Shown piece by piece: positions 63,355-64,000 of a stretch of 64,000 nucleotides of DNA (position 1 is the first letter of the stretch; each line of letters starts with the position of its first letter). The stretch spans positions 62,001 to 126,000 of the forward strand of contig JADKKF010000004.1 in NCBI GenBank assembly GCA_016720635.1, written 5' to 3'. The notes beneath the pieces were generated by a model, which did no database searches, was not told the DNA's origin, and saw only the letters and a program-made list of their open reading frames with translations. Both the position numbers and the translations under genes were made by a program. The stretch comes from Saprospiraceae bacterium (lineage in GTDB: Bacteria > Bacteroidota > Bacteroidia > Chitinophagales > Saprospiraceae).

Positions 63355-63614
63355 TGCCAGAGATAAGCAGGTTTCTTGGAATTATTATCAGGATGTTTTA
63401 TAATGAACACAATCCACCTCATTTTCATGCCATATACAATGAGTTTGAAGCAGAGATTGATATTAATACATTAGAGATTATTGCTGGGGACTTTCCAAAA
63501 AGAGTCAGAAATCTTGTAATTGATTAGGCTATAGGCCACAGAGACGAATTGATGGAAGACTGGGAATTGATGCGTAATGATTCAAAACCAAACCCTATTG
63601 AACCACTAATATAA
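63354..63614 (+). pseudogene. DUF4160 protein with an internal amber codon
   Basis: Begins MPEISRFLGIIIRMFYNEHNPPHFHAIYNEFEAEIDI, the unmistakable DUF4160 start with the conserved HNPPHFHA. It runs to RVRNLVID, then TAG at 63525-63527, then continues in frame AIGHRDELMEDWELMRNDSKPNPIEPLI. The family has a Trp here (VxxWAxxHxxEL), so a TGG to TAG change explains the stop. It is divergent from the XRE remnant, their starts abutting, and is followed by a DUF2442 gene 11 bp later; DUF4160-DUF2442 pairs are common and toxin-antitoxin-like. Confidence 0.82.
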
Positions 63615-63625
63615 CATTAGTAAAG

Positions 63626-63865
63626 ATGAAAATGCACAAAATTATTTCTGCTGAGGCGTTTGATGATTTCACTATATTGATAAAATTTGACGATGGTGTT
63701 GAGAAAAAGGTAAATATAAAGCCGTTCATAAGAAAGGGAGTGTCATTATCCTTAGAAGACCCCAAATATTTTAAAGATGTGAAATTAACAGATGGTTACA
63801 TCCATTGGGACAACGGATTTGATTTCTGTCCAAATTTTCTTTATCAATACTCACCTCCATCTTAA
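63626..63865 (+). CDS. DUF2442 family protein
   Basis: 79 residues: MHKIISAEAFDDFTILIKFDDGVEKKVNIKPFIRKGVSLSLEDPKYFKDVKLTDGYIHWDNGFDFCPNFLY. The pattern 'LxFxDGxxxxxDLxPFI...L.DPxxFxxVxxxxGxIxWxNGxDxxPxxL' is the DUF2442 hallmark. The ORF is intact, unlike its DUF4160 partner upstream. DUF2442 proteins usually accompany DUF4160 as a putative toxin-antitoxin pair, the biochemistry of which is not established. Confidence 0.85.
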   Translation: MKMHKIISAEAFDDFTILIKFDDGVEKKVNIKPFIRKGVSLSLEDPKYFKDVKLTDGYIHWDNGFDFCPNFLYQYSPPS

Positions 63866-64000
63866 TGGCTGGAAATACTAAACAATTCTCTCTAAAAAAA
63901 AACAGCCGCAGCCTATTCAATTGCTGCACTTCCAATACTTTCTTTACCCATCCAAGATGTTCGACTATTTGACTAGGGCGTAGCCCACAAGACTTTAAAT
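63866..64000. other. Window edge, no assignable feature
   Basis: The last 135 bases hold no complete reading frame that I can assign. The minus strand is partly open from the right edge and may belong to a gene lying mostly outside the window. Confidence 0.4.

Overview
The window is a chromosomal segment of a Bacteroidota bacterium, most likely from the Saprospiria/Chitinophagia side of the phylum (inference). The evidence is a type III glutamine synthetase, a T9SS C-terminal sorting domain, TAnnTTTG-type -7 promoter boxes, an atpBEFHAG cluster not followed by atpDC, many short secreted or lipoprotein genes beginning MKK, and AT-rich intergenic DNA.

Layout. 1-1362: 5' part of metG (minus). 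1815-7206: a minus-strand run of fast-evolving secreted proteins, two of them broken by single-base frameshifts. 7207-8267: a gene-free kilobase with a rod-like hairpin, a REP cluster, a structured repeat and the glnN terminator. 8268-13630: glnN, a methyltransferase/DUF3667 fusion that falls apart downstream, and hemH. 14015-19595: SDR protein, bestrophin-like channel, outer-membrane protein, pnuC, accB-accC. 19683-23640: oxidoreductase, the remnant of a zeta-toxin-like pair, and a decayed propeller/TPR gene. 23796-33667: dnaG, dapB, M16 peptidase, a coiled-coil protein, YdeI-like protein, cobalamin adenosyltransferase, ABC ATPase, deoxynucleoside kinase, YggS. 34793-46176: smc, cdsA, CPBP protease, pdxJ, thioesterase, YihY, glutathione peroxidase, M1 aminopeptidase, Mrp ATPase. 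46395-51817: small accessory genes, including a truncated RelE/ParE toxin and a frameshifted redoxin. 52113-57336: the F-type ATP synthase operon. 57512-60068: lipid kinase, response regulator, asparaginase. 60324-63865: a patchwork of headless polymorphic-toxin tails with candidate immunity genes, then a decayed XRE regulator, a DUF4160 gene with a nonsense codon, and DUF2442.

The main discovery candidate is a family of eleven dispersed, non-coding, roughly 105-155-bp elements, called MHE (multi-hairpin element) here. They lie only between transcription units. Their 5' and 3' ends pair through a 5-bp closing helix (typically GCGUC with GACGC) that stays paired in all eleven copies through at least eight sequence versions. 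An inner 3-4-bp helix also covaries, and two internal hairpins and one 3' hairpin change sequence while keeping pairing. This points to selection on RNA (or single-stranded DNA) structure. I do not recognise the family. A second, unrelated repeat family consists of REP-like palindromes (TCGCAGTT/AACTGCGA and GAAGTC/GACTTC hairpins).

A second theme is gene decay. At least seven genes show single-base indels, mostly in short homopolymers, and several toxin-antitoxin or toxin-immunity modules survive only as fragments. The long housekeeping genes (glnN, hemH, dnaG, smc, atp genes) are all intact, which argues against random assembly error as the only cause.
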